From assembly GCF_900107705.1 (NCBI RefSeq), contig NZ_FNRE01000002.1, positions 1 through 64,000 on the forward strand: a stretch of 64,000 nucleotides of DNA, in the 5' to 3' direction. The notes under the pieces are model-generated. The model saw only the letters and a program-made list of their open reading frames with translations. It searched no databases and was not told where the DNA came from. Each line of letters starts with the position of its first letter. Positions within the stretch are counted from its first letter, which is position 1. This document shows positions 35,126 through 42,575 of the stretch, piece by piece. Origin of the DNA: Prevotella sp. tc2-28 (GTDB lineage: Bacteria > Bacteroidota > Bacteroidia > Bacteroidales > Bacteroidaceae). Made by a program: the position numbers and the translations under genes.

Positions 35126-35157
35126 GAGTCCCCGCTCATCACATTGGGCGGGGGCTC
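35126..35157 (+). terminator. Strong GC hairpin after the 662-aa lipoprotein gene
   Basis: GAGTCCCCGC (35126-35135) pairs over ten positions with GCGGGGGCTC (35148-35157), one pair being G-T. There is no T run, so it may stabilise the mRNA end rather than terminate. A smaller hairpin, CACCC/GGGTG, follows at 35214-35225. Confidence 0.5.
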
Positions 35158-35257
35158 ATCAGATCATGGGGTCGGTTCTAGTGATCATTCAAATGAAGTA
35201 ACAAATCATCAGCACCCTCAGGGTGTGCTCATACCGAATTAATTAATAAAACAAGCA

Positions 35258-35794
35258 ATGAAAAAGAAGTTATTATTGTGGACGATGGCTCTGATGTGGG
35301 GGCTGGTCTGTCCGGCAGTGGCTGGTAATGGAGCCAATGGTGAAGAAGATGAGGACCCGATGCAGGTCTTTGTTGGTAAGCAATACACCGATTTGCAGAT
35401 GAAAGACCTTAATGGTCAGACGCATCGGCTAAGTGAGTATGTGGGTAAAGGAAAGTGGGTGTTGATAGATTTCTGGGCATCCTGGTGCGGCCCCTGTCGT
35501 GAAGAACTGCCTGAGTTGGTCAAGGTGTATCAGGCATACCATTCAAATGGCTTCGAGGTCGTAGGTATCTCGCTCGATGATGATGCGCAGGCCTGGCAGA
35601 AAGCTGTCAAGAAGATGAAATTGTCCTGGCATCACCTCTCCGATTTGAAAGGCTGGGATTCAAAGGCTGTTGAAACCTATAAGGTGTTCGGCATTCCAAC
35701 CAATCTGTTGGTGAATCCCAAAGGAAAGATTGTCGCAAGCAATATCGACATTGACAACTTGATAGATAAGCTCAACGAAGTGTTGGGTAATTAA
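35258..35794 (+). CDS. TlpA-like thioredoxin-fold protein, exported
   Basis: The 178-residue protein has a signal peptide (1-22), then a TlpA/ResA-type thioredoxin domain. Its redox centre is Cys77-Gly-Pro-Cys80 (FWASWCGPCREELPEL), and the cis-proline is in FGIPTNLLV. It probably reduces disulfides in the periplasm, using electrons from an inner-membrane carrier. It sits between two large lipoprotein genes, but distances over 160 bases and its own terminator argue against a single operon. Confidence 0.9.
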   Translation: MKKKLLLWTMALMWGLVCPAVAGNGANGEEDEDPMQVFVGKQYTDLQMKDLNGQTHRLSEYVGKGKWVLIDFWASWCGPCREELPELVKVYQAYHSNGFEVVGISLDDDAQAWQKAVKKMKLSWHHLSDLKGWDSKAVETYKVFGIPTNLLVNPKGKIVASNIDIDNLIDKLNEVLGN

Positions 35795-35831
35795 ATCGAT
35801 TAAACAAAATTGACCAAAGAAGAACTCAAAG

Positions 35832-35863
35832 CCCGACCTGTAATGTGCAAGCCGGGATTTTTT
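35832..35863 (+). terminator. Terminator of the TlpA-like gene
   Basis: CCCG (35832-35835) with CGGG (35853-35856), then a T-rich run at 35858-35863. The stem is short but correctly placed. Confidence 0.5.
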
Positions 35864-35916
35864 ATGCTTGACATTCGACATTGAGACCTCCTTAATGTGG
35901 CAAAGTGGACAAATAA

Positions 35917-35947
35917 ATCCGCAACCTCTTGTGTGGAGATTGCGGAT
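35917..35947 (-). terminator. Terminator of the smalltalk/HU unit
   Basis: Read on the minus strand, ATCCGCAA (35947-35940) pairs perfectly with TTGCGGAT (35924-35917), followed by TTATTTG. It lies just past the smalltalk stop codon. Confidence 0.65.
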
Positions 35948-35971
35948 GCGGAGAGACTAACAAGTCTGTGT

Positions 35972-36085
35972 TTAGAATGCTATTGGGCCGTGACCCATGC
36001 AACTCGTAGTTCCGAGGGCAGTCAGGGCTGCCGTGAGGATTGACACAATCAGCTGAATGACGGTCTTCCAAGTTTCTCTTTTCAT
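35972..36085 (-). CDS. Smalltalk protein (37-residue peptide)
   Basis: A short frame from the ATG at 36085 encodes 37 residues beginning MKRETWKTVIQLIVSILTAA, followed by LTALGTTSCMGH. This is the typical smalltalk pattern of Bacteroidales: one hydrophobic segment and a Cys near the end. It is repeatedly found beside HU-like genes in mobile or phage-like regions. Function is unknown. It lies 26 bases downstream of the HU-like gene on the same strand. Confidence 0.88.
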   Translation of the reverse strand: MKRETWKTVIQLIVSILTAALTALGTTSCMGHGPIAF

Positions 36086-36111
36086 AAATTAAAAATTAAA
36101 GATTAAACTTT

Positions 36112-36711
36112 TTACCCTTCATCTACACCGTCGACTATGCTGCCGCTGTCGCCACCGCTCTGGTTGTCACCGCCAGTGTTATCGTTCCCGTTCCCGTTAT
36201 CGTTCCCGTTATCACCGGTGTTGTCGCCGCCGTCGTCGTTCCCGTTCCCGTTATCGTTCCCGTTATCCTCCTCCACGTCGCCGCTGTCGTCGGAGGTCAC
36301 GCGCTTGAGCACGTTGCCGTCCTCGTCCAGACAGGTGATTTGGATGGAGGTGTTCTTCAGCTCGTCCTTCAGGTCCACGTTCGGGGTGAAGATGATGCGG
36401 CGCACGCTGATGAGGCTGGTCTTCACGTCCTCGAGGTCGGCAACGGCCTTCGAGCGGACACCGAAGCGCATGGTGCCGAGTCCGGGCAGAGGGATGGAGT
36501 GACCTTCGGTCGCCCACGTACGGATTACTTCACCTGCGGCGTCCCAAGCCGCCTTGATCACACCTGCAGAGATTCCCGAGTGGGTAGCAGCCTCCGCGAA
36601 CACCTTCTTCTCCTGGATGGGGATGTAGAGGTCGGGACGCATCACGAACTTCTTGCCAGGATTCTTACCGAGCTTTACTTCACGTCGCTGTGCAATTACT
36701 TTAATAGCCAT
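36112..36711 (-). CDS. HU-related DNA-binding protein with Asn/Gly/Asp repeat tail
   Basis: The 199-residue protein has an HU/IHF-like fold (about 1-125) of the Bacteroidales HU-HIG type: MAIKVIAQRREVKLGKNPG, SAGVIKAAWDAAGEVI and IPLPGLGTMRFGVRSKAV. The last 55 residues are a low-complexity NGNDNGNGND tail encoded by GTTCCC-type repeats. The tail is acidic, opposite in charge to a DNA-binding surface. With smalltalk downstream this forms the pair commonly seen in mobile or phage-like islands. Confidence 0.87.
   Translation of the reverse strand: MAIKVIAQRREVKLGKNPGKKFVMRPDLYIPIQEKKVFAEAATHSGISAGVIKAAWDAAGEVIRTWATEGHSIPLPGLGTMRFGVRSKAVADLEDVKTSLISVRRIIFTPNVDLKDELKNTSIQITCLDEDGNVLKRVTSDDSGDVEEDNGNDNGNGNDDGGDNTGDNGNDNGNGNDNTGGDNQSGGDSGSIVDGVDEG
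36183..36267 (-). repeat. 31-base unit repeated twice, encoding the HU tail
   Basis: The same 31-base run of GTTCCC and GTTATC units occurs at 36183-36213 and 36237-36267. Slippage here would change tail length in steps that can keep the frame. Confidence 0.8.
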
Positions 36712-36997
36712 AATTTTTAATAATAAGTTAGTTAGACATTTGTAAACAATTTTGTTAATACTCTCGTTGTCGTCTTGTTTCGCTTCCAGAAGGTGCTGTT
36801 AAGGAAAACAATTGCTACCATTAATGCGCGCAATTTCTAGATTTAAATCTCGCAATTTTTATCCTTAAAGATCGCCCGTCCGCTATTTCAATTTGACACT
36901 GCAAAGGTAAGAATCTTTCATTGCGGTTCACGAATATTTCACAAGAAATTCTTCATTTTTCTACGATTTTTCCCGATTCGTCTCAAACGTTGTAGTT
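36712..36997. other. Non-coding leader of the HU-like gene and upstream spacer
   Basis: No gene is seen. On the minus strand a -7 element TACCTTTG spans 36909-36902, giving the HU-like gene a leader of about 190 bases. The rest is AT-rich without further recognisable signals. Confidence 0.55.
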
Positions 36998-37138
36998 GTT
37001 GCAGTGTTGCAGTTCTCTCAAGGCTATTCCCATACCCTAAAAATACTTCTATATTTATATATAAATATAGAGTTAATTTTTGACTTTCGTATAACCTATT
37101 TTGGAACTGCAACACTGCAACACTGCAACACTGCAACA
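36998..37138. repeat. Nested inverted repeats with tandem octamers
   Basis: An 18-base arm (36998-37015, GTTGCAGTGTTGCAGTTC) is the exact complement of 37104-37121. The space between holds a perfect 22-base AT palindrome (37049-37070). The right arm continues into about four tandem CAACACTG units up to 37138. No gene lies in the stretch. Confidence 0.8.
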
Positions 37139-37207
37139 GCGAGAGCAGATGTACTAGAAAAAGTTCTTCGTAAGCGAAGCGGTAAAGCCGAGCGGAATGG
37201 TTTTTAC

Positions 37208-37277
37208 CTTAACCCTGCCATGGGTTGAATGCCTTTTAGGGTACCTCATTCTTAACCCTGGCAGAAGTTGAATGCCT
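37208..37277. repeat. Pair of 27-base direct repeats
   Basis: CTTAACCCTG, seven variable bases, TTGAATGCCT occurs at 37208-37234 and 37251-37277. A related TTAACCCTGAGTTGAA occurs near 42960. They lie downstream of the eroded toxin gene; no gene is seen from 37139 to 37317. Confidence 0.6.
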
Positions 37278-37317
37278 AGCCCATAGGCAATCTGTTTTAT
37301 TTGTTCGACAATGTTGT

Positions 37318-37489
37318 TTATATCGTCTTTTTCAATTTTTCTGGATTCATGCGCATATCCCAGAAGGCTGCAATGCGGAGGGTATCGCCCGTAACATAAT
37401 AGATGACCTTGTAATAGTCGTTGATGATGGAAGTAAACAAGGATGCGTAGCCATTGGCGTTGAGCACGTTTGGATACTTCTAACTGCAT
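37318..37489 (-). pseudogene. Eroded RelE/ParE-type toxin gene
   Basis: The minus strand begins MQLEVSKRAQR at 37489, a RelE-like N-terminus. After a frame change it continues INDYYKVIYYVTGDTLRIAA and FWDMRMNPEKLKKTI to a TAA at 37318, the normal C-terminus of such toxins. The total is 172 bases, against about 290 for an intact gene, so there is an internal deletion and frameshift. The toxin is almost certainly inactive. Confidence 0.78.
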
Positions 37490-37491
37490 TT

Positions 37492-37746
37492 TCAAACTGC
37501 AAAACTATCAATCAATGCCTGGCACTTGGTGTTGAACTCCTCATCCGTCAGCACATCACCACGTTCGAACTCTTTCTCCGACTCGTCAAGATCTGACATA
37601 GCCTCCTCCCAGGTTTGTAACACTGGGGGGACATTGGTTTCGGGTTCTATGAGCTTTTCGGCCAACCATTTGCGATTGCTTGCCGTAAGCGAAAGACCTT
37701 GGATATAGGTCCAAAGGTTGTTCAATGATACTGCATTCATAGTCAT
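37492..37746 (-). CDS. Antitoxin-like protein left beside an eroded RelE toxin
   Basis: The 84-residue protein begins MTMNAVSLNNLWTYIQGLSL and has SNRKWLAEKLIEP, then a long acidic helix. This is the layout of antitoxins encoded before RelE toxins in Bacteroidales. The frame is intact and has a consensus promoter, whereas the toxin behind it is ruined. It may persist as an orphan antitoxin able to neutralise related toxins. Confidence 0.72.
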   Translation of the reverse strand: MTMNAVSLNNLWTYIQGLSLTASNRKWLAEKLIEPETNVPPVLQTWEEAMSDLDESEKEFERGDVLTDEEFNTKCQALIDSFAV

Positions 37747-37766
37747 TCATTTTATTATTCTGATTG

Positions 37767-37798
37767 CAAAGATAGATAATAATTCTGAACTTTCCAAA
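37767..37798 (-). promoter_or_regulatory. Promoter of the orphan antitoxin gene
   Basis: On the minus strand TTTG (37798-37795) is followed after exactly 20 bases by TATCTTTG (37774-37767). The start codon follows 21 bases later. Confidence 0.72.
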
Positions 37799-37870
37799 TT
37801 TTCGATAAGAAAAGCGTTACGGCGTGACAGGCGTGACAGTAAAAAATAAGTGGTAAGGCTATGAACCCTG

Positions 37871-37895
37871 TCACACGGTGCCAGGCACGGTGTGA
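37871..37895. repeat. Inverted repeat between the antitoxin and 744-aa lipoprotein promoters
   Basis: TCACAC/GTGTGA and GTGCC/GGCAC arms are nested around a single base, with one mismatch. Directly upstream is a GCGTGACAG duplication. It lies between two divergent promoters and could be an operator or a small mobile repeat. Confidence 0.5.
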
Positions 37896-37914
37896 TAAAA
37901 AAATGGTGATTTAG

Positions 37915-37945
37915 CTTGCATATCAAAAAAAATGTTGTATATTTG
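37915..37945 (+). promoter_or_regulatory. Promoter of the 744-aa lipoprotein gene
   Basis: CTTG (37915-37918), 19 bases, then TATATTTG (37938-37945). The -7 is embedded in a small inverted repeat TGTTG/CAACA. Confidence 0.6.
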
Positions 37946-37976
37946 CAACATCTATTGACAAAAATCTAAAACTGAA

Positions 37977-40211
37977 ATGATTATGAAGACTAAAAATCGT
38001 AGTTATTTTCTTTCCGCAGTCCTGATAGGGATTGCGATGTTGATGACAGGCTGTGCCAAAGAAGACATAGCCAGCAATGATAACGGCGGCGGTACTAATC
38101 CTACCGACGTGAATGTGGACGAGTTGAATGTCAAGGTGACGGCAGATGTTCCGACAGCAGTGCTGAGCTCCTTTGACGAGAAGTCTATGGGTGGCGCGCT
38201 GGTGCGCCGTCTGTCTAAGACTACGAGCAGCCTTGATGCTGGCACGAAGATGGTTCTGATTAAGGGTGAGGACATCCTAAATCGCCCTCTTACTGAATGG
38301 CTGGAGGCAGCAAAGATATATCTGACTGGTGGCTATATCGCAATAGAGAAGCCCCATAATGCACATTTGGTACAAGTGTTGGAGCAGTTGTCGGCACATT
38401 TTGAGCAGGCAACATACGATATCCTTACAAAAGATGATGGCAGTGGTGTTGTTGTCAATATCGTTCCACCAAACACCCTGACTTCCAGCAATACTATCAA
38501 TGCTGATGCAGCGAAGATGAAGACTCGCATTACAAACATCAATGCTCTGGCAGCCACCCGAAGTGGGGTAGGCGAGGCAGATGCTGTTGCCGAGATGGTC
38601 ATCTTCTCCCGTATGGGCTATTACCAGTGTGCACCTTATGGCACCAGGACTATTACTTATACTGTAACAAACAAAGATGGTTCGAATAGCACCAAGACAA
38701 AAACCATCACGCAAGAATATGACCAATGCAGCAGTGGTTACCTTGCCGATGGTGCAGCCAGTTGGCTGAACAATCGCGACGCAGCACAGCAGGTGCGCAG
38801 GGCGAGCAACCGAGCTGATGGTGGTGATGCCATCAACAGCCTGATGAGCGCCAGCGAGGAGCACACCTATCAGAATGCGCTCGCTGCTGTTTTGGTTAAC
38901 AAAGACAAAGATGGCAATAAAATCCTTGAAGTGAACAATCCTCTCAAGAAGGACAATGCCTATCAGGAAATCATCCGCGTATGGGGTGTTCATAACATGG
39001 AAACCAACAAAGACTATTATTACACAGAACAGAAAGTTGTAGCCTCAGTAGGCGGCAAGCGTGAAGGCGATGATCTCTGGAATGCCTCAAAGACACTCTA
39101 TAGAGGTCCGTATAACAATGATAAGTGGATAGGGGTAGAAAAAGGCAGATATAGTGACCCGGACAATACATTAGGCTTCGACTTTTCCGAAATGGAAGAA
39201 GAAATGAAATTGGCGATGGGGATATATGGAGATTATATTGGCTGTGCTGTATATGGTGCTTGGTTTAACAAGGGTGATTTCTCTCTAAACCTTACAGGCA
39301 AAGGCAGCATACAGCTCGAAGATGCTGTCCCTGATACCGACAACAACAACATCAGCCGTTCAGTTGCCGTAGGTACAACAGAGTCTGAAACCAATACCAT
39401 CGGCGGTACCTTTAGCCCCGGTTTTGTAGGAAGTAATCCAAGTGGTGCACTCGGACTCAATTTCTCTCATGGTTGGACAACAGGCACATCATATACCTTG
39501 ACGACTACGGAAAATGCAAAGGAGTTGAAATGTGTAAAGAATACAGAGGGAAACAAGGTAAAATGGACCTACGAATGTGGCAAAACTGATATGGGGGATA
39601 TTGACAAAGGAAATGCCACACATGCCATAGCACCAGATGCTCTTACCTCTGATGTTAATATAGACAATCAGGCATGCTGGTCTGTTGCTAATCCAGAAGG
39701 AGCATACACCTTAGAGACATACCACATGCCAACGATGTGTTCACTTGTTGCAAGCTGTACAGATGGTGATGATGATTTTTCTGAACCGTTATTCCTTCTT
39801 GGTGACAGTAAATTATGTTCCACCTCTTCTACGGATGCCAACAACAATACTGTTTCCTATACACTCCAAACTCCTAACCGTGCAAAGCAGACGTGGACTA
39901 TGGATGTGGACTTCCCGGAGTTGGGACAGGATGGCTACAAAGGCGTGAAAGACGAACTGACCGACGCCCTGAAGACACAGTTCCCAAACCTTTATCAGCC
40001 CACCATCGTGCTTGCCGACCAGACGCCTGAGAGCGAGAACACCATCCAGCGCCTGGTGGACACGTCGAAGAAAATGCTCAACGACCCCAATGCCTTGCAG
40101 ACGCTGAGAGGCTATGCCTTGGACAGAGGCGTATCGCAGTTCACCATCAAGTGGTACTGCGCCGATGGCAATCACCCGAATCCTTACACGATGACTATCA
40201 CGGCGAAGTAG
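37977..40211 (+). CDS. Large lipoprotein of unknown function with amphipathic Ser/Gly beta segment
   Basis: The 744-residue protein has lipobox LMTGC (Cys26). ATG 37983 is an alternative start. Residues 60-200 look mixed alpha/beta. At about 460-520 there is a long Ser/Thr/Gly stretch alternating with hydrophobic residues (TNTIGGTFSPGFVGSNPSGA, then LGLNFSHGWTTGTSYTLTTT), reminiscent of the membrane-inserting hairpin of leukocidin-type beta-barrel toxins. No family was recognised. The last 100 residues are less AT-rich than the middle. It is followed by a terminator inside the 132-base repeat. Confidence 0.6.
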   Translation: MIMKTKNRSYFLSAVLIGIAMLMTGCAKEDIASNDNGGGTNPTDVNVDELNVKVTADVPTAVLSSFDEKSMGGALVRRLSKTTSSLDAGTKMVLIKGEDILNRPLTEWLEAAKIYLTGGYIAIEKPHNAHLVQVLEQLSAHFEQATYDILTKDDGSGVVVNIVPPNTLTSSNTINADAAKMKTRITNINALAATRSGVGEADAVAEMVIFSRMGYYQCAPYGTRTITYTVTNKDGSNSTKTKTITQEYDQCSSGYLADGAASWLNNRDAAQQVRRASNRADGGDAINSLMSASEEHTYQNALAAVLVNKDKDGNKILEVNNPLKKDNAYQEIIRVWGVHNMETNKDYYYTEQKVVASVGGKREGDDLWNASKTLYRGPYNNDKWIGVEKGRYSDPDNTLGFDFSEMEEEMKLAMGIYGDYIGCAVYGAWFNKGDFSLNLTGKGSIQLEDAVPDTDNNNISRSVAVGTTESETNTIGGTFSPGFVGSNPSGALGLNFSHGWTTGTSYTLTTTENAKELKCVKNTEGNKVKWTYECGKTDMGDIDKGNATHAIAPDALTSDVNIDNQACWSVANPEGAYTLETYHMPTMCSLVASCTDGDDDFSEPLFLLGDSKLCSTSSTDANNNTVSYTLQTPNRAKQTWTMDVDFPELGQDGYKGVKDELTDALKTQFPNLYQPTIVLADQTPESENTIQRLVDTSKKMLNDPNALQTLRGYALDRGVSQFTIKWYCADGNHPNPYTMTITAK

Positions 40212-40238
40212 TAGCACAACAGAACCAACTCTTCCGAA

Positions 40239-40370
40239 CACTTTACTAACTAATTGTGGATAACCTGCGAGTTATCCACATTTTTTATATTATTAACCAT
40301 TCCGGTGTATTAGCGTAATGAGATTTTTTATACCTTTGCAGTCCCCTATGATGATAGGAAGAAATATCTG
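40239..40370. repeat. 132-base direct repeat, copy 1
   Basis: Identical at every base to 41113-41244. It contains a terminator and a promoter (TACCTTTG at 40331-40338). In this copy the promoter has no gene behind it on the plus strand and points antisense into the toxin-antitoxin pair. Confidence 0.95.
40255..40286 (+). terminator. Terminator of the 744-aa lipoprotein gene (in repeat copy 1)
   Basis: TGTGGATAAC (40255-40264) pairs perfectly with GTTATCCACA (40271-40280), followed by six T. Confidence 0.8.
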
Positions 40371-40480
40371 GTGCCACAGGGACAGGTGAGTGACGTTTGA
40401 TGTAAGATGTCAGATGGCTGATGTCAGCGCGAAAAGCAGTATGAATATTATCGGAATAAACTATTGACGTTTGATAAAAT

Positions 40481-40747
40481 TTAGAGATAATGACCTTTCA
40501 ACGAAAAGACATAAATGTAAATACGTCCACTGCTAATGGAGTAAACCATGCGGTGCTCATTGTTGATGCGCCTGCTCCACTTGCCTTGGAGATTGCCTTT
40601 CAATGGTTCTGGTTTGCCTATACCAGTAAAAGGATGTTTCTCTATATCATTAAGCAGGTCGGTGATGCGCTTCATGATTTTTACATTACCCGTCTTCTTC
40701 CAATAATCACGATCTTTACGGGCTTTTTCAAGCAGAACTACTTCCAT
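40481..40747 (-). CDS. YoeB/Txe-type toxin
   Basis: The 88-residue protein matches the ribosome-dependent mRNA interferase YoeB: FTGIGKPEPLKGNLQGKWSR, RRINNEHRMVYSI and the C-terminal KGHYL. The Glu, Arg, His and Tyr positions used by the family appear present. The gene overlaps the antitoxin by 10 bases, antitoxin first, as expected. The whole pair lies between two perfect 132-base repeats. Confidence 0.9.
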   Translation of the reverse strand: MEVVLLEKARKDRDYWKKTGNVKIMKRITDLLNDIEKHPFTGIGKPEPLKGNLQGKWSRRINNEHRMVYSISSGRIYIYVFSLKGHYL

Positions 40748-40971
40748 AGGTCATCAATAGCAATGGGATGCAGATTACCTGCAGCAATCTCCTTATCTCC
40801 CTGGCGTACTATTTCCTCCAGCTCTGCTATTGGCATAACATTGCTCGTTTGCTTCTGTGCAGCAATTCGCTTGAGTGCACGCACAGCCTTTTTCATCAAG
40901 GCTTCGTCACCCGATATGGCTTGTAGAGCCCCGAAAAGCTCAGTGTTGATTTGCATTTGTACTGCTGTCAT
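40738..40971 (-). CDS. Antitoxin of the YoeB-type pair
   Basis: The protein is 77 residues from the ATG at 40971 (MTAVQMQINTELFGALQAIS). The ATG lies 27 bases after a -7 element (TATCTTTG, 41005-40998 on the minus strand), so the longer upstream frame is unlikely. It is helical, with a C-terminal acidic region (IDDLWK) that would wrap the toxin. It is not an obvious YefM by sequence, but position and overlap define it. Confidence 0.8.
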   Translation of the reverse strand: MTAVQMQINTELFGALQAISGDEALMKKAVRALKRIAAQKQTSNVMPIAELEEIVRQGDKEIAAGNLHPIAIDDLWK

Positions 40972-40997
40972 AACTGCTATTTTTATATTTTCCGCTG

Positions 40998-41005
40998 CAA
41001 AGATA
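40998..41005 (-). promoter_or_regulatory. -7 promoter element of the toxin-antitoxin pair
   Basis: TATCTTTG on the minus strand, 27 bases before the antitoxin ATG. No clear -33. Confidence 0.5.
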
Positions 41006-41085
41006 AACAATATTTTATTACCAACAATTAAAAACAAGAAAAATATTTGATTTATGGACGATCATAAAATCATCATAGAGCAGGA

Positions 41086-41115
41086 GTGCACAGCGGAACC
41101 GACCCTATTGTGCAC
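41086..41115. repeat. 30-base palindromic element, intergenic copy
   Basis: GTGCAC ends flank a centre containing AGCGGAACCGACCC. Its reverse complement recurs at 44685-44714 with two differences. It overlaps the first three bases of repeat copy 2. Confidence 0.8.
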
Positions 41116-41244
41116 TTTACTAACTAATTGTGGATAACCTGCGAGTTATCCACATTTTTTATATTATTAACCATTCCGGTGTATTAGCGTAATGAGATTT
41201 TTTATACCTTTGCAGTCCCCTATGATGATAGGAAGAAATATCTG
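41113..41244. repeat. 132-base direct repeat, copy 2
   Basis: Identical to 40239-40370. Here the promoter (TACCTTTG at 41205-41212) is correctly placed for the gene at 41269, and the terminator occupies 41129-41160. Confidence 0.95.
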
Positions 41245-41268
41245 AAACAATCTTAGTTATTAAAACAA

Positions 41269-42402
41269 ATGGTGGACTACAAAAATATACTGACTGGAGT
41301 GGCTGAGAGGCTTTCCAGTTTGAGGGAAGAACGGCCCTCGGCGGGTACGAGATACCGGCTGATGGGCGTGTTGGCGGACATTATGGAGGCAGTGGAAATG
41401 CTGTCGAAAGAGGTATTGGATCGTGTCAGTCAGGAGGCCGTGCTGGACGCCGATGTTGATGCTGACTTCGACGTGATGAGCGAAGAGGTGTTGTCGTGGG
41501 AACTGACCATAAAGAACGACGATTTGCAGGAATTGACACAGCAGGTGAACGACGCGCTGGGCGGGCTGAGCAATGTGCTGTCGCAAATAGGCAGTCAGCT
41601 GTCGCGACATCATAGCAATGAGGAATATGCACGACTCTATGAGCAGGAGAAGCGGCGCTATCTGGGCTCGAAGACGGCAAAGTCGGCGCGTAAGACCTTC
41701 GACGAGTGGAAGGAGGACCAATGCTACGGCACACCGAGTCTGGAGGATATTGTCGATTACGCTTTGGAGAAGCTGGTGCACATGTTCAACAAGGGTGTGT
41801 TCAGTGCCAGGGTGGAGCACATACAACGCACCACACGCTATCCGGGCGAGTTTGATTTTGAACAGTTGGACGTGGACACAGAAAGCAGAAAACTGATCTA
41901 CAAGAACTATGCCGTCCTGCGCAAGTTAGTTGACTATACCGACGGTTTTCTGGTGGTGAATGCGGCCCGTGTAGGTCAGCATTTTTACGCCAGTCGCCGC
42001 GAGGAGAAGGCGAAGGCTAACCGTACGAATTTCCTGAAGTATATGCACAAGATAACGCTGGCGCAGGAGGAATACAAGAAGTTGCAAGATGCCCAACAGG
42101 AAAGTGAGGACAGCAGTCTTCTGCCCGATGTGTTGGCTACCGGTATGGCGATGAAGTATTGGAAAAGGTTGCAAAAAGCTGGCTTCGTCGATGAACATTA
42201 CCAGCTGTCGCCCACCACGACACGAAAGCAGGCCATGTATATTGCCGATGTATTTTCCGACAAGTTGCAGATGCGTTCGAAGTGGAAGCCGTTTCAGGAG
42301 CTGTGGCACATCAACAATCTGGCACAGGAGAAATGGGAAATGCAGGAAACGGGCAAGTCGCCCGCACGTTCGGAAGAGATAGACAAGATTTTCGAGGATT
42401 AG
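41269..42402 (+). CDS. Uncharacterised 377-residue helical protein of the replication-like module
   Basis: No signal peptide. It is almost entirely helical and charged, with an acidic stretch (DADVDADFDVMSEEVL, about 63-78), YEQEKRRYLGSKTAKSARKT at about 120-145, and a conserved-looking C-terminus (MKYWKRLQKAGFVDEHYQL, then RSKWKPFQELWHINNLAQEK). I do not recognise a domain. The position before the OB-like, BRO and primase genes suggests a role in the element. It has its own promoter in the second 132-base repeat and a terminator behind. Confidence 0.7.
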   Translation: MVDYKNILTGVAERLSSLREERPSAGTRYRLMGVLADIMEAVEMLSKEVLDRVSQEAVLDADVDADFDVMSEEVLSWELTIKNDDLQELTQQVNDALGGLSNVLSQIGSQLSRHHSNEEYARLYEQEKRRYLGSKTAKSARKTFDEWKEDQCYGTPSLEDIVDYALEKLVHMFNKGVFSARVEHIQRTTRYPGEFDFEQLDVDTESRKLIYKNYAVLRKLVDYTDGFLVVNAARVGQHFYASRREEKAKANRTNFLKYMHKITLAQEEYKKLQDAQQESEDSSLLPDVLATGMAMKYWKRLQKAGFVDEHYQLSPTTTRKQAMYIADVFSDKLQMRSKWKPFQELWHINNLAQEKWEMQETGKSPARSEEIDKIFED

Positions 42403-42441
42403 CATAACTCGCTGATAAACAGTATAGTTTATCCCCTATAT

Positions 42442-42475
42442 AGCCCCTATTATAGGCCCTATATAGGGGCTTTTT
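42442..42475 (+). terminator. Terminator after the 377-aa protein gene
   Basis: AGCCCCTAT (42442-42450) pairs with ATAGGGGCT (42463-42471), then a T-rich run. Confidence 0.8.
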
Positions 42476-42490
42476 GTTTTTGTATGTTTG

Positions 42491-42498
42491 TAATTTTG
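42491..42498 (+). promoter_or_regulatory. -7 promoter element of the 102-aa protein gene
   Basis: TAATTTTG at 42491-42498 just after the terminator; the gene starts at 42576. Confidence 0.5.
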
Positions 42499-42575
42499 CA
42501 GCGTGAATCAATCACAAGTGATCTTTGAGCTTCGCTCGAAAATCGGTTTCGCGATCTTTGACTTATTGATACATT

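Noticed and set aside
37105..37138. Possible CRISPR-like array
   Set aside because: The CAACACTG units are contiguous octamers without spacers. No CRISPR array or cas gene was seen anywhere in the window.
37154..37495. 113-residue protein on the minus strand
   Set aside because: Only its first 11 residues resemble a toxin. The true continuation is in another frame, so this is an eroded RelE gene and the long frame is accidental.
38277..38993. 238-residue frame on the minus strand
   Set aside because: Shadow of the 744-aa lipoprotein gene, which has a promoter, signal peptide and lipobox.
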